64,000 nucleotides of DNA from Hofstenia miamia (Eukaryota > Xenacoelomorpha > Acoela), in contig SCFE01000062.1 of the NCBI GenBank assembly GCA_004352715.1, forward strand, positions 1,900,840 to 1,964,839, read 5' to 3'. Numbering within the stretch: position 1 is the first letter of the stretch; every line of letters begins with the position of its first letter. Both the position numbers and the translations under genes were made by a program. The notes below the pieces were generated by a model. The model was given only the letters and a program-made list of their open reading frames with translations, made no database searches and was not told the DNA's origin. Below are positions 1 through 10,905 of the stretch, piece after piece.

Positions 1-1315
1 TGTCGCTAGATGGCATCTGTAAATTCAAAGACATTCAAATGGCATGTAATAATTATTTTAACCACCGATTTTGTAAAATAATTCATATAGTTAGTATTAT
101 GCTGAATATAGTTTCATGTCGTGATTACGTAGTTGTTGCCAATTGTTGCAACACAATTCAAGCCAAATTTCACCTGCTAGAGATGACAAATGCTTTCTAG
201 TCTAATAGCAACTTTGTTTTTTTAATTGACATAAATTTACAAAAACTAATTGTTTGTTGTGAGTAACAGACACTATTGTTGGCAATAATAATTCAATTAT
301 AGTATTGAAAATATGCGGGTAATGTTTCTTCAATTAATTTATTTTTACAATTTTATAGGCATGTATCAATAAAATATTGCATTTTTCAAATCTTAGGAGT
401 ATACTTTCTATTTATAAATAGTGTAACATGAAAAATATGTCATAAGGATAGAATTTATTTCACGTTAGCAGTAACATGATTTCAACTTTCACGAAAAATA
501 TTTTCATCAATTAGTTGTCTTAACTACTTTTTCAAAAATGGATTTCAAGAAATTTCATTTCTAAAAATGATGTACTGTGAAGCTCTTGAATATTTACAAG
601 CCTACTGAAGAAGAATATCGAATACTCCCCTAAAAGGATTTTGCTTTCCCAAAATTTTTGAAATTAATGTAATTCGCTAAAAATATGTGACAAAAATATC
701 TATCAGCGTCTGAATATTTCAGATGTTGTCAATGTTGTAATTCTTGCATTGAAAAAAAACCAATGAGGCAAGAAAATCTACGCAAACCACGTTTTGCCTG
801 ATTCGTCAGAATGGGCCAGAAATAATAAATTTTCAGCTTTTCACAAATATCAACGGTTTGTTGATTTTATATGTAAATATTTATTATTGTTCATATAAAT
901 GTCTTGTTTCAGTTAGCTATTAAGTACAATTTTGTGAATCTAATTCGCGTCAAGCGTTGGCTGCCTTAGCCAAAATGCTCTCAGGCATAGATTTGATTGT
1001 GTTTCAAAATGCTTGGCACGTCTTCCAATCAGATTTAACCAAATCGATCATTAAGGATTACAAGTCCATTTCATTAACAGCATTTATAATGCTAACTATA
1101 GGTACATTTTCAAGAACAATTCAATTGGGTTTCCAATTTTATCCGAATTTGCACGTTCCGAAACCTTCTTAATATCATATAAATGTGGCAGTTTCATTTT
1201 TTTATTTTCCATAAAATATTTTCCTTGGAAGAAAATTTTAATCACAAAAAACATACGTTTATGCACATCATGTACAAAATGAGTAACTTAAAGATTATTA
1301 CATTTTTAATTTTAG
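1..1315. other. AT-rich region, no gene supported
   Basis: Strongly AT-rich sequence with no recognisable domain. A stretch at about 966-1098 has a CTTAG before it and an ATAG|GTACAT donor-like site after it, and encodes an open, partly hydrophobic peptide. Its exit phase does not fit the candidate exon at 1316, so I do not call it an exon. Confidence 0.5.
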
Positions 1316-1433
1316 AAATCTTGATGAACCAATCCCCTTCGTTGTGCCTCCAAAAAGCCCACTTGGAAAAAGAAAACAATCTGAGGGCAATAACAGTGAT
1401 AAATTCGCCTGTTTACACTCGGAAAATTATTTT
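1316..1433 (+). CDS. possible linker exon upstream of the synaptotagmin C2 domains
   Basis: Seen: a pyrimidine-rich acceptor ending TTTTAATTTTAG at 1315, an open frame of 39 codons after one leading base, and a strong donor GTAAGA at 1434. The peptide starts NLDEPIPFVVPPKSPLGKR and continues hydrophilic and Ser/Asn-rich, like the disordered linker ahead of C2A in synaptotagmins. It is on the same strand as the C2 exons and about 5 kb upstream. Its exit phase is 0, whereas the next C2A exon needs phase 1, so at least one exon between 1434 and 6378 is missing if both belong to one gene. No domain is recognisable, so assignment to synaptotagmin rests only on position and composition. It could belong to another gene or be chance. 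Confidence 0.3.
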
Positions 1434-4400
1434 GTAAGAAGTTAGTATTTTGACTGTATTAAGCTTGCTCTAAGTATCTACAATAATGATTAGCTGTTGA
1501 TAGTTTTATCTTTGCAAGAGTGCTGTAAGTTACTAATGATTATTTGTATTATTACTTTAATAAAATTTATTGGAACACTTCGGAAATATTCATTCAATGT
1601 CTATAGACGCATTACCTCTGTTTGTTGTCTAAAATTTGCAAATGAATAATGGTAACTTAATCTGAATTCATAAATTTAGCCCCAAATGCCTAATACAGCT
1701 TTCCTTGGAAAGGGCAATCTATATACTATAGCTATTAATTACTAGTTTCTTAAAGTTTGGCTTAGAGCTTAGGATCGGACCCTTGGATACAATGCAACAA
1801 TGGAAATTAATACAATTTAAAGAAAATGTTTTAATGAGCCTAATTGTAACTACATTTTTATAATGAGATCAAGCCCCATTTAATGGAAATCACTTATCAA
1901 AATATTCCATGTTGAGAGAACTGTAGCCGAACATAAAGATGAATTAAGACAAAAGTCTACAAAGAATCCAAAAGCTTCAGTCATGAAGCAAGAGTTGACG
2001 CTATCTGCAGCCTACGGGAGGCAGTAGCAGGGACGTTCACAAGTCATCTTTTCGGCACTCGTTACCCACATGATCTGATATTTCACTGGCACGTGAACAA
2101 TAGATCTGTAGATGACCGCAAAAATCTATATATCATTCACAATGATTCAAAGAAAAAAACGCAAATGATTGAAACACCAAATATAACAAAACTAAAGAAT
2201 CAACAATTAATGTAGCTCATCTAGAGTAACATGATTTTGCTGTAAAACGGAATTACCTACAACACGGGTCATCGTGGTTCAATCACGGATTGTTGTTGTT
2301 TTCTTGTTACTTGTGGTCAGCATTCGTCCTCCGAAACAGTAATTCTTCCTTCCAGTGACACGCATGACCCTTGAACAACTTTGGATAAAGCACTTTGTTA
2401 GAAGCCAAGAGTGACTCTTTGAATGAAAGAGTATCTGAAAAAAGCGAAATAATTCAAATCTGTATTTTCATAACTTCATTAGAAAAAGAACATTCTTTAG
2501 CGTGCCTTAAAATTTGCAACTGATATTTTTTAAAACGTGTATATGCTAAGAAGTGTACTGAATATTAGTTGTAGTTTTTCATTTGTTGCGCAAACAGGAA
2601 TTCAATATTGCTAATATAAATATTAATTCAAGTAACAAAAGTTTTTGGAAACAAAAAGACAACGAAGACTACTTTTACATTATGATGGTTATAAATTTAG
2701 AAAGTAATGTAGTGAAATCAATTGTGCTTTTTTTACCACAGTTTTGAGCAAAGAGAATTTTATGATTTTACAAAATTATTGCATCTTTACTGCTACTATT
2801 TAATCTCCAACACATCAACATCCTCTTACTAGTACTAAATTCAAATTTATATGTATATATACACGAAAGGAAACTTTATGCTTAACTATGTGAAGCATAT
2901 ATCAACATTTTAAAAAAACAAAATATGAATGCTTCAAAGAATCCGATTATAGGTTAATTTGTCTATTTCGTAATTTTACACAAAATTTTGCGCAAACAAC
3001 AAGGTCTATTCTAGAAATCGGTTTGAAAATGACTTTTTCAAAGTTATCCTATTTTCAACAAATCGACAAGATGATTATAAATTATGATTGCTATAATTGC
3101 AAACATTTTCCAAAAATTTAGGAGATACAATACACAGATAATATTGTTGATTGTCTGGAAGTTCATAAACTTTGAAACCATTTTGTTGCATTTATCAAGG
3201 TAAAATTTAAGGGTAACTTAAAAAAATTGAAATTGATGGATTCAACTTTTCCTAAGTGCTTTATTTGGTTATTTTCTGGCTTGTACATTCAATTTTAATG
3301 ATTACTCAAAGAATAATAAAAATTGTATGCAATCTGTGTTCAATGGATGCTATGAATATTTCATTAATTCACAAAGGAGTGCTACGAATAATAATGAACT
3401 TAAGCTTTTTGTTTAATATATTCTTAAATAAATATTATAACTTGTTTTCAGTCTAGGGAGAGCATCGTTCTATTTTACGCGATGCTTACACACACAGCAA
3501 TTCCCTGTAAACTAAAATGAGTTTGTGACTTGGGGGAGTGAACGTCTATAATGTAAAGAGATTATTGGAAGAAGTTTATTTCATACAAAAAGTCAATTTT
3601 AAGAATATTAATTTGAATATTCAGCTTTAATTTAGATCAATATTCCATTTGTATTTTAAAATATGGTAAAATTAAAATTTAATTAATCATTTGGTACTTT
3701 CACATTTTGCTCATTGTACAACATGATAACCACAGATTATTGGTTCGCTTTATGAACTTGATCTCAGAAATGATTTCTGTATATTTTGAAAATGTTGTTT
3801 GCTGGGGAAATCTAAATCTAATAACAATGTAAATAATGGAATTCATTGATTATTTAATTAATAAAATTTCTTGTCAAACAATGAATTGTTTCTTTCAATT
3901 GAAAACCTAAAATATTATGTTTTACTCATTTAAAGTAAATAGAAACTATTAGCTTGTGCTTAAAAAACTTTGGACACTTAATATTTTGATTTAAGGCATT
4001 AGTCAAAATAATGACAACATTTCTTAATGCTTAGTCAAGTTTTTATCGAACACTCGTACTTTAGGTTATAATTTATTACTATTTGATTAGAAACGCAAAC
4101 ATATTTTTGGAGCTTAGAGATAAATGAATGTGTCCAACAGCGTCTGAACTTCAAAATTTCTTTGAACTTTGTAAAGGTAGAAGCGTAATCTCCTAATTTC
4201 TGGTATAAATTAATAATACAAAGTTAATTTAAATAATGTCAAGTTTAAATGAATGCATTCCCAATCGAAACCTGACGAATAAATTACCTTCCCTTCAATT
4301 TGTGTAGAAAGCCTCTACATAACAGTTGAAAAAGTAATAGCAATGAAAGAATGTTTGTGAAATTTACAGCGTGTTTTTTTACTTATATTTAATATGTTTG

Positions 4401-4571
4401 CAAAATTATAATATATCCATAATATGAATGAAAACTAAGCTTACAGTTTTGGTTTTTTTAATACGTTTTTCTCTACTTCTCAAGATCTTTAACAATAGCA
4501 CGTTAGTGTAAAATCTGAGCGTATTAATGAATTTGCATTTGTGATTCATTAATCAAGTGCAAGAACGAAGG
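1434..4571. other. AT-rich intron-like region, no gene recognised
   Basis: No coding domain was recognised on either strand. Two patches of higher GC (about 1980-2120 and 2230-2400) stand out and may be old repeats; the second contains GGTTCAATCAC, vaguely like a pol III B box. A missing synaptotagmin exon (phase 0 in, phase 1 out) may lie between here and 6378. Confidence 0.5.
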
Positions 4572-4578
4572 ATATATA

Positions 4579-4612
<34 letters not shown>
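4572..4612. repeat. (TA)n microsatellite
   Basis: Alternating TA with one interruption (ATC) near 4580. Confidence 0.95.
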
Positions 4613-4616
<4 letters not shown>

Positions 4617-4617
4617 A

Positions 4618-5960
4618 ACTTAATTCTGAGATTCCAAGTCTACAACAGAAGATTGATGATCTTAGTTCAACAAAATTGACTTGTATTACTATCGAAGCAA
4701 ACAGAATTCTGCCATTGTAAATTAGGATCAATCTATAAAGGTTCGTGGGATAAATGAAAATGATGGCGATACTGCTACTACAAATGGTATGATCCATGAC
4801 AAAGTGAAAATACAGCAGATGTTAAAATGAAAGTTAGAAGTCTTCGTACACATCGCTCTCATTCAAAATTGTCAATGAGCTTGAACAATGCATTGGGAAT
4901 GCAATGAGCTTGAAACGAGCTTTTTTAAAGACAACTAATTTATTGTTCTGCTTCTCCTATTATTTCATTCAATATATAAATATACATTTTTTGAATTTCT
5001 TATAATCGTATTTATAAATCTTTTATTAAATGACTGAAGAAACAATGGAAGAAATTTTAATCTCATGTGCATTGCTATATTTTGCTTGCTTATACACTGC
5101 TCCAAATCTCTGTCAAAATATGGACATCACAAGTCACATTGTTAACATCATCGGCCAATACTGTTTTGTATTATGAGTGAACAAAGCTTATTGAGGAATT
5201 GAATCACGCCTTCTTATGATAACTGTATTATTGATCACATTTCACTTATTTACAATGATGTAAAACTGCTGCACCCCATTGGTAAGTCAAAACAAGATTT
5301 GAAAACTAGTGCTTTTCTCTAAAGGATTTTTCAATGTAACATTTTTGCAGAAAGCGTTTGATTAAGTTCATTCTTTGTTCATAAACTATGCAGTGAGACA
5401 TTTTCATCTATGTATTACATGAGAGAACTTGATGACAAAGTGGCTTAATTTGAAAGTGTCTTGCAAAACGCAATGAAATGTACTCGTGTTAAGTTTGTGG
5501 AAAATTTCAATAGTGATACTCTTTGGATAACTCCTTCTATTAAGAACGCGATGAATAAGAGCGACGTACTTTATCACGAGGGAATGTGGATGTTATTTGA
5601 ATATTACACTGGAACAATTGACAAAGAAATATCAGAATCCAAAAGAAATTCGTTTCGATGTCTGTCAAGGATTTCTGTAAAATGGACTCTAAACGATATC
5701 GCAAATCTTCTTCAAAGCACTTTTTCAAACAATACTGAATTTGGTTACCTACTAGAATATAGTCGTGCCCATTCTCTTGTTCTTAACAAAATCAAATCAA
5801 AGCAAATGTTCATTACGTCTAGCCTTCTGAGTCACTTAGAAACTGCATCTAACATTAAGCTTTTAGGCATTACTTGAGATGCATTAGAAATGAGTGTAAT
5901 TATCTTCAGATATAGAAATTTATTACAAATATTAGCCTGAAGATTTCGTAAGAAGTAATT
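4618..5960 (+). mobile_element. degenerate non-LTR retrotransposon, ORF1 to mid ORF2
   Basis: Several frames translate to LINE-like protein broken by stops and shifts. At 4620-4830 there is an ORF1-type piece: a heptad-like stretch (LNSEIPSLQQKIDDL) then GINENDGDT, the style of the ORF1 RNA-binding region. At about 5217-5300 is the end of an endonuclease domain (CIIDHISLIYND). The longest open piece, 5461-5877, has WITPSIKNAMNKSDVLYHE, typical of the segment between endonuclease and reverse transcriptase, and then LNKIKSKQMFI and NIKLLGIT, typical of the region after the catalytic RT motifs. The RT core between these is deleted. It lies in the sense direction in the presumed first synaptotagmin introns. 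The clade is probably CR1/L2/Jockey-like by motif style; this is not proven. It cannot be active. Confidence 0.75.
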
Positions 5961-6129
5961 GTGAAGTTGTTCTTTTCATGTTATGCCAACTCAATTGTTC
6001 CCCGATTTCCAACTTTTACATTATGAAATTTTAACCAGCTTCAACTAAAATATTGAACAGTTATTTACTTAAAAGTGATAAATGAATTTAAGTTTGTAAG
6101 AATTCAAATGCATAATTTTGTTTGGGTTG

Positions 6130-6275
6130 CCTAAGAAATCTCAGTTGCTTGCTATAGGGTTCTGTGGGATCAGGATTGTCTTCGTCCTAGTCCCATTTAG
6201 TTCCGTTCCGATTCAGTCCTAGTCCCATCCCAGCCCCATGAAATTTTCAGGTCCCATAGTCCCATGACATAACTT
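6130..6275. repeat. SINE-like head followed by degenerate GTCCCAT-rich repeat
   Basis: A segment starting TTGCCTAAGAAATCTCAGTTG resembles one near 9052 and has a pol III A-box-like CTCAGTTG core. It is followed by several copies of TCCCAT, AGTCCC and CCATCCC variants, far more GC-rich than the surroundings. Similar C-rich patches occur near 12060, 15800-16060 and 35755-35935. Confidence 0.4.
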
Positions 6276-6378
6276 ATATTTTGAACAATTGATCGGATTG
6301 CTTAAAATTTAAGAAATCGTTGAATTGTTTTCAGTTAAATTCAAATTGAGCATTGCAGTTGGTTACACTTTATTTTAG

Positions 6379-6550
6379 ATAAGCCCCCACTTGGAACAAT
6401 TAATCCTGATTTGTACACTGATGTTGATGATGGTGATATTGTTCCTCTTCCAGATGACCATCTAGGGAGACTCTGGTTCGCAATTAAATTCGATACAGAA
6501 TCTGAAAAACTGCACATCGAAATTATTAAAATAAAAAATCTTCCAAGCAG
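6379..6550 (+). CDS. synaptotagmin exon: linker end and first strands of C2A
   Basis: Acceptor TTTATTTTAG ends at 6378 and donor GTAACT begins at 6551. Entry is phase 1 and exit phase 2. The exon encodes an acidic linker (DVDDGDIVPLPDDH) followed by the C2A start GRLWFAIKF and LHIEIIKIKNLPS, matching the first beta strands of a synaptotagmin C2A, in which LG-x-hydrophobic is followed by a strand ending in xNLP. Joined to the exon at 20955 it reads LPSRTPGTNHGCDPYIKV, a calcium-binding-loop-1 layout. Synaptotagmins are membrane-trafficking proteins that bind phospholipids and SNAREs. The first loop-1 acidic residue, usually just after LPxx, is not present. The intron that follows is 14.4 kb. 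Confidence 0.9.
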
Positions 6551-6704
6551 GTAACTACATTTCAACTGAATAAAATTGAAAGAGACAGGTCAATTTAATA
6601 CACATAACTAATTTATTCATAATGCAAACTGTCAATGATAGTATTTCTAAATTAATATACACTCAACGATCTTTGAATATCTATATAGCTATGTACATAT
6701 ATAG

Positions 6705-6712
6705 TATATATA

Positions 6713-6752
<40 letters not shown>
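6705..6752. repeat. (TA)n microsatellite
   Basis: TA array with a TATTTA interruption. It lies 155 bp downstream of the C2A donor, inside the intron. Confidence 0.95.
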
Positions 6753-6754
<2 letters not shown>

Positions 6755-7829
6755 TAAAAAATTACAAATTAATAGTCCATGGTTGTTGAGTGCTTGTAAC
6801 AATTCTATTGAGTTTACTTATCAAGTTCAACTCGAACAATTGCTACGAAGGGGGAAAAAACATGTTGTGTTAATTAAACGTTATATTCTCAATTATACGA
6901 TCTCATTTATCCTATTGGAAATATTAAAGGGGCACCCTAAAAACTATCTCTATAATTAATCATCCTATGTAAATTATAGTGAAAAAATCGAGTTCAGTGT
7001 AAAAAATTAATTTATTCCCAAACCAATATTGGTAAAATCCAAATAATTTAAATGAATTTACTTCAAAATCAGTGATGTAATAGGATTTTTAAAAACTTTT
7101 ATTCTTAATGTTTCCAAATTTTCTGAATAAATTCGTACACAAAACTTAGAATAAACTAAATTTTTTACTGTGAGTTCCAATTTTTAACTTTTAATTACAT
7201 AGCATGTATATTTAAGGGAATAGGTTCACAGGAGCATAGGCTGAAAATTATATTTTTAATTAAAAAATTAGAAGAAAATTTGAATTCACAATGGCAAAAT
7301 TGAGTTTAGTGATAAAAATCAAATCTATTGTATTCCTCATTGCAGAAATATTTTGTGAAGTTGAGTGCCCAACTCTTTTGACCCGCACTGTATATGGTGG
7401 CCTATATATTCATACATTCATTAATTTATTTAATTAAATATATATATATATATATATATACAAAATTTTACTAATTCATATTCACTAGGAGAATTTCTAA
7501 TGAAAATAAGCAATGTTAAATATATTAACACTTCTTATGCATTTTGCTCAACACACTTATGTTTAAGATATCCAATTGAAGTGGAACTTAATTGATTTTG
7601 AATTATCTTAATTTCTATGCTTTTAGTTGGTGTCGGATTTAAATTAAACATCATTGTCAGGAAGTTTCTAATTTGATTATCATTGTGATAACTGTGATTT
7701 GCATCCACGTTTCAAACTCTTGTGTTAATGAACCATATAACTCTGATTAGTTTGTGTATTTTTTCCCCTCCTATTTATTTAAGCAGCGTTGTCTATCACA
7801 TCCCTGTTTTATTATGTCTTGATAACATC

Positions 7830-7990
7830 GTAAGAAGTTTACTTTGGAATGAATATTTAATACAAACTTTGAAGTTTCTGACACCTAAGGATGTATTTCT
7901 TCATCCAAAAGAGGTTCGGTTAAGAAAATTAGTGGTACATAAAAGTATCGTTCAAAAGCATTCGTTCTCTCCTTCAGGCATCAAAATGAG
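7830..7990 (+). repeat. dispersed repeat, copy 1 of an inverted pair
   Basis: The reverse complement of this segment matches 10755-10905 over its whole length with scattered substitutions; shared landmarks are CTTTTGGATGAAGAAAT, GGTGTCAGA and ATGCCTGAAGG. Translated here it is open (TPKDVFLHPKEVRLRK), but the other copy is broken, so coding is not supported. Confidence 0.75.
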
Positions 7991-9046
7991 AAACCGTCGA
8001 TAAAGTTAGCATAATCTAACTTGAGATCGCGCCAAAATATTTGATTACACCAGCCAATTAATGCAAATTTTCCAAGCAATTTTTAAAATGCATCCTCGAA
8101 ATATTTAATGATAAATTTCATATCTCATGAGACACTTTCTATAAATAATTAATTATTTATATATCGCTCTCTTCTTTGATATCCAAATTATTCGAAACGA
8201 AAATTGAATTACTGAATAAGATATGAGAAGTCAGAAGAATTGTTATATTTCGGTGATCTGTGAAACACCTTGTTAATATAATATAGAGCGTCCGCCTTCC
8301 ATTTACTTTGATATACTCTAATAAAAAACGCCAATTTTTACTGGCCATTTCATTAATTGTTTCTGTCTCAGCTCTATTTTAATATCCAACAGATTAGAAA
8401 TGCCTTTAGACTATTGTTAAGTATATCACTTATATCACCTATTGATAAATGAATATGAGACATTCTAATTTATGAACTTTAATAAGAAAAAAACCATAAA
8501 TTTTTTATATTGTAATAACAATTAAGCATGATATTTGAGCTTAAATAAATATAATTTTCAATACTTGAGACAAGAAAACCAAATTGATAATCCTTTTATC
8601 TCTATAAGAATATTGCTTTCAACCAGCAAATTTCGTGATGTCCATTAAATGACAATTTTGTTTTCAACTAATGTTCCTTTTCATGGTGCTAGCCTTAAAC
8701 AGTGTAGATTTCTGTGTTAGTATTTCACTTTGTATTAATTTTTATCGTTTAAATGTAGAAATTGGATAATGAAGACTAATTATGATTAAGTAGAATTGAT
8801 TTTTGTATAAGTATTTTTCTTCAGCAAAAAGTTTGCGTTTACTCTTACAAAGGATTTAAACTATTGCTAAAATCCATTTTTAAATTTGACTACATGTAAT
8901 ATTTAATTTATTCTAGCAAATAAGAATAATAATTAAATTAGTTTACTTCTGTCCAAAATTGCATACATCAGTAAGCTGATTTTTCTTGTTACTTTTAATC
9001 TTTGGCCGTTTTTCAAATAAATTATGTTCTGTTATCTCTACAAGTG

Positions 9047-9085
9047 TTGCCTGATAGCTCAGTTGTTTGCTTCGTTTATCATTGT
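9047..9085 (+). repeat. possible tRNA-derived SINE head
   Basis: GCCTGATAGCTCAGTTG resembles the acceptor/D-arm of a tRNA (A-box-like TAGCTCAGTTG) and resembles the segment at about 6130. No matching B box is obvious downstream, so this is a fragment at best. Confidence 0.35.
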
Positions 9086-10754
9086 CTCATCTGTCTTGTA
9101 AGATTGCAACGGTGACATTTCTTCATTGTAAGATGAAAAGCAATCTCTTATTTAAATTTGACAGCTGAAATGTATTATCACATATCAATAGACATTTATA
9201 TCTGAAACTTTAAATTAGATTTATTATTAATTTATGAATTCCAAATCTCATCTATGGAATTTCTGGATTATTATTTCAAATAATTATTGAGGAAGTTTCT
9301 CAGCATTATATAATGTATTAAAGCTCTTCATTATTACTCGACTAATATTATTGAGAAAAACGCTGTTGCTTCTTGTTCTCAGATACCTTGCTTGACCATC
9401 TATCATGACTGGTTTAATTTTATCCACTACCAAGTAATTTTAACAAAAATTATTTAACCAATAAAATGTCATAGCATTTGAACGTCTGAACATTTAGAAC
9501 AGGTCATCTGTATGATATCAATTGACAGATTAAATTTTGATTATTTTGGGAAGTAATTAAGAAAAGGGGTTTGAACTAAGCTATCCAGGGTGACTTACTT
9601 AGATTAACAAAGTCTTTGAATTTTCTGCGTAACTTACATGAATTGTCTATGGGTGTTGAAACTCAAATTTTGGAAAAGCTAGTGTTAAATGCTTATTACA
9701 CAATTTAGTAATAAAATTCAACACCAATGATCATTTTGACAAGTCTATCAGTACTGCATTTGAAAACCATAAAATCGAAGAATAATTACATTTTCGAAAT
9801 ATGAGATTTTTAACAAAAGCCTGCACTGGGTAGAAGTTATGCAAAATTTGAAGCATTCTACAAGTAATTTTAAGCTATTCGACAAAACTTCCTTGTTACT
9901 TACCATAGTAAAAGACATTGAATTAAAATTGACATTTCAAACTAAAAGGTATTTACGGAAAAATAATTTCCAAAGCTAACAAAAACCCATAAGATATAAA
10001 TACTTTTTAACGAACCATAGAATCTTGTCATTACACACTTCTTATTTCCAATCTTAGCAACTTGCAGTGCAGTCATATATTTCTATTTCAAATATTGTAC
10101 ACATACTGCTTGCTGGTTGTACAAGAATGTGTCTATAGCTTATCTGATTTTTTTGTATATAAACTTGTAACTATCTGTAATTTAATGGCGAAATTTGGAT
10201 TGGTTTAACTGTCATAGGCGTGAATTTATTTTGGGACAAATTTTTCTATTAATACTAATTCCTTGGAGCACATGTCTCTAGTGAAATTCAAAATTCTTTT
10301 TCAAAATATTACTTAAAACCTCTTTAGGATGTCTGAAATTACAGGTGACGCGTTTGCATTTACTTTAAGTAAAGAGCCGCTGAATCTTTTTGCTAGAGAC
10401 ACAAAGGACGTAATTCAAATTTGCACCAGAAAACTTATAGCTGTTCGTTTATAAGACAATTCCTTGCAAATATATATTGTTTAAAATATCAAATGAATAT
10501 TTGGCTAAATATTTAATCATTAAGTGAATACACATTGCTCATAAATTGGTAATTCTATTTTTTCATGATCACTTTATGATTTATGCAGAGCTTCAATGAG
10601 GTTGCCCTACTCATAGCAAATTCGTAGTCGCTATAGAATTGTAAAGTCAATAAGCAGATGGATTTGATGCTGAAAAAAAATATATTATAATAAATGATTC
10701 AAACCTAGAATTATAAAATTTACTAGATTATGAATGACATTTATTTTTCTTAAT

Positions 10755-10905
10755 AGGTATATTTTGATGCCTGAAGGGGAGAACGAATGCTTTTGAATGA
10801 TACATTTATGTACCACTAATTTTTAACTGAATCTCTTTTGGATGAAGAAATGCAGCCCTAGGTGTCAGATACTTCAATGATTTTATTAAATATTGATTCC
10901 AAAGC
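10755..10905 (-). repeat. dispersed repeat, copy 2 of an inverted pair
   Basis: Reverse-complement partner of 7830-7990, about 2.8 kb away. The two copies differ by scattered substitutions, so they are old rather than an assembly duplication. Family unknown. Confidence 0.75.

Noticed and set aside
957-1172. Open frame with hydrophobic stretch, possible transmembrane exon of the synaptotagmin
   Set aside because: No in-phase acceptor and donor pair that joins the next candidate exon, and no similarity recognised.
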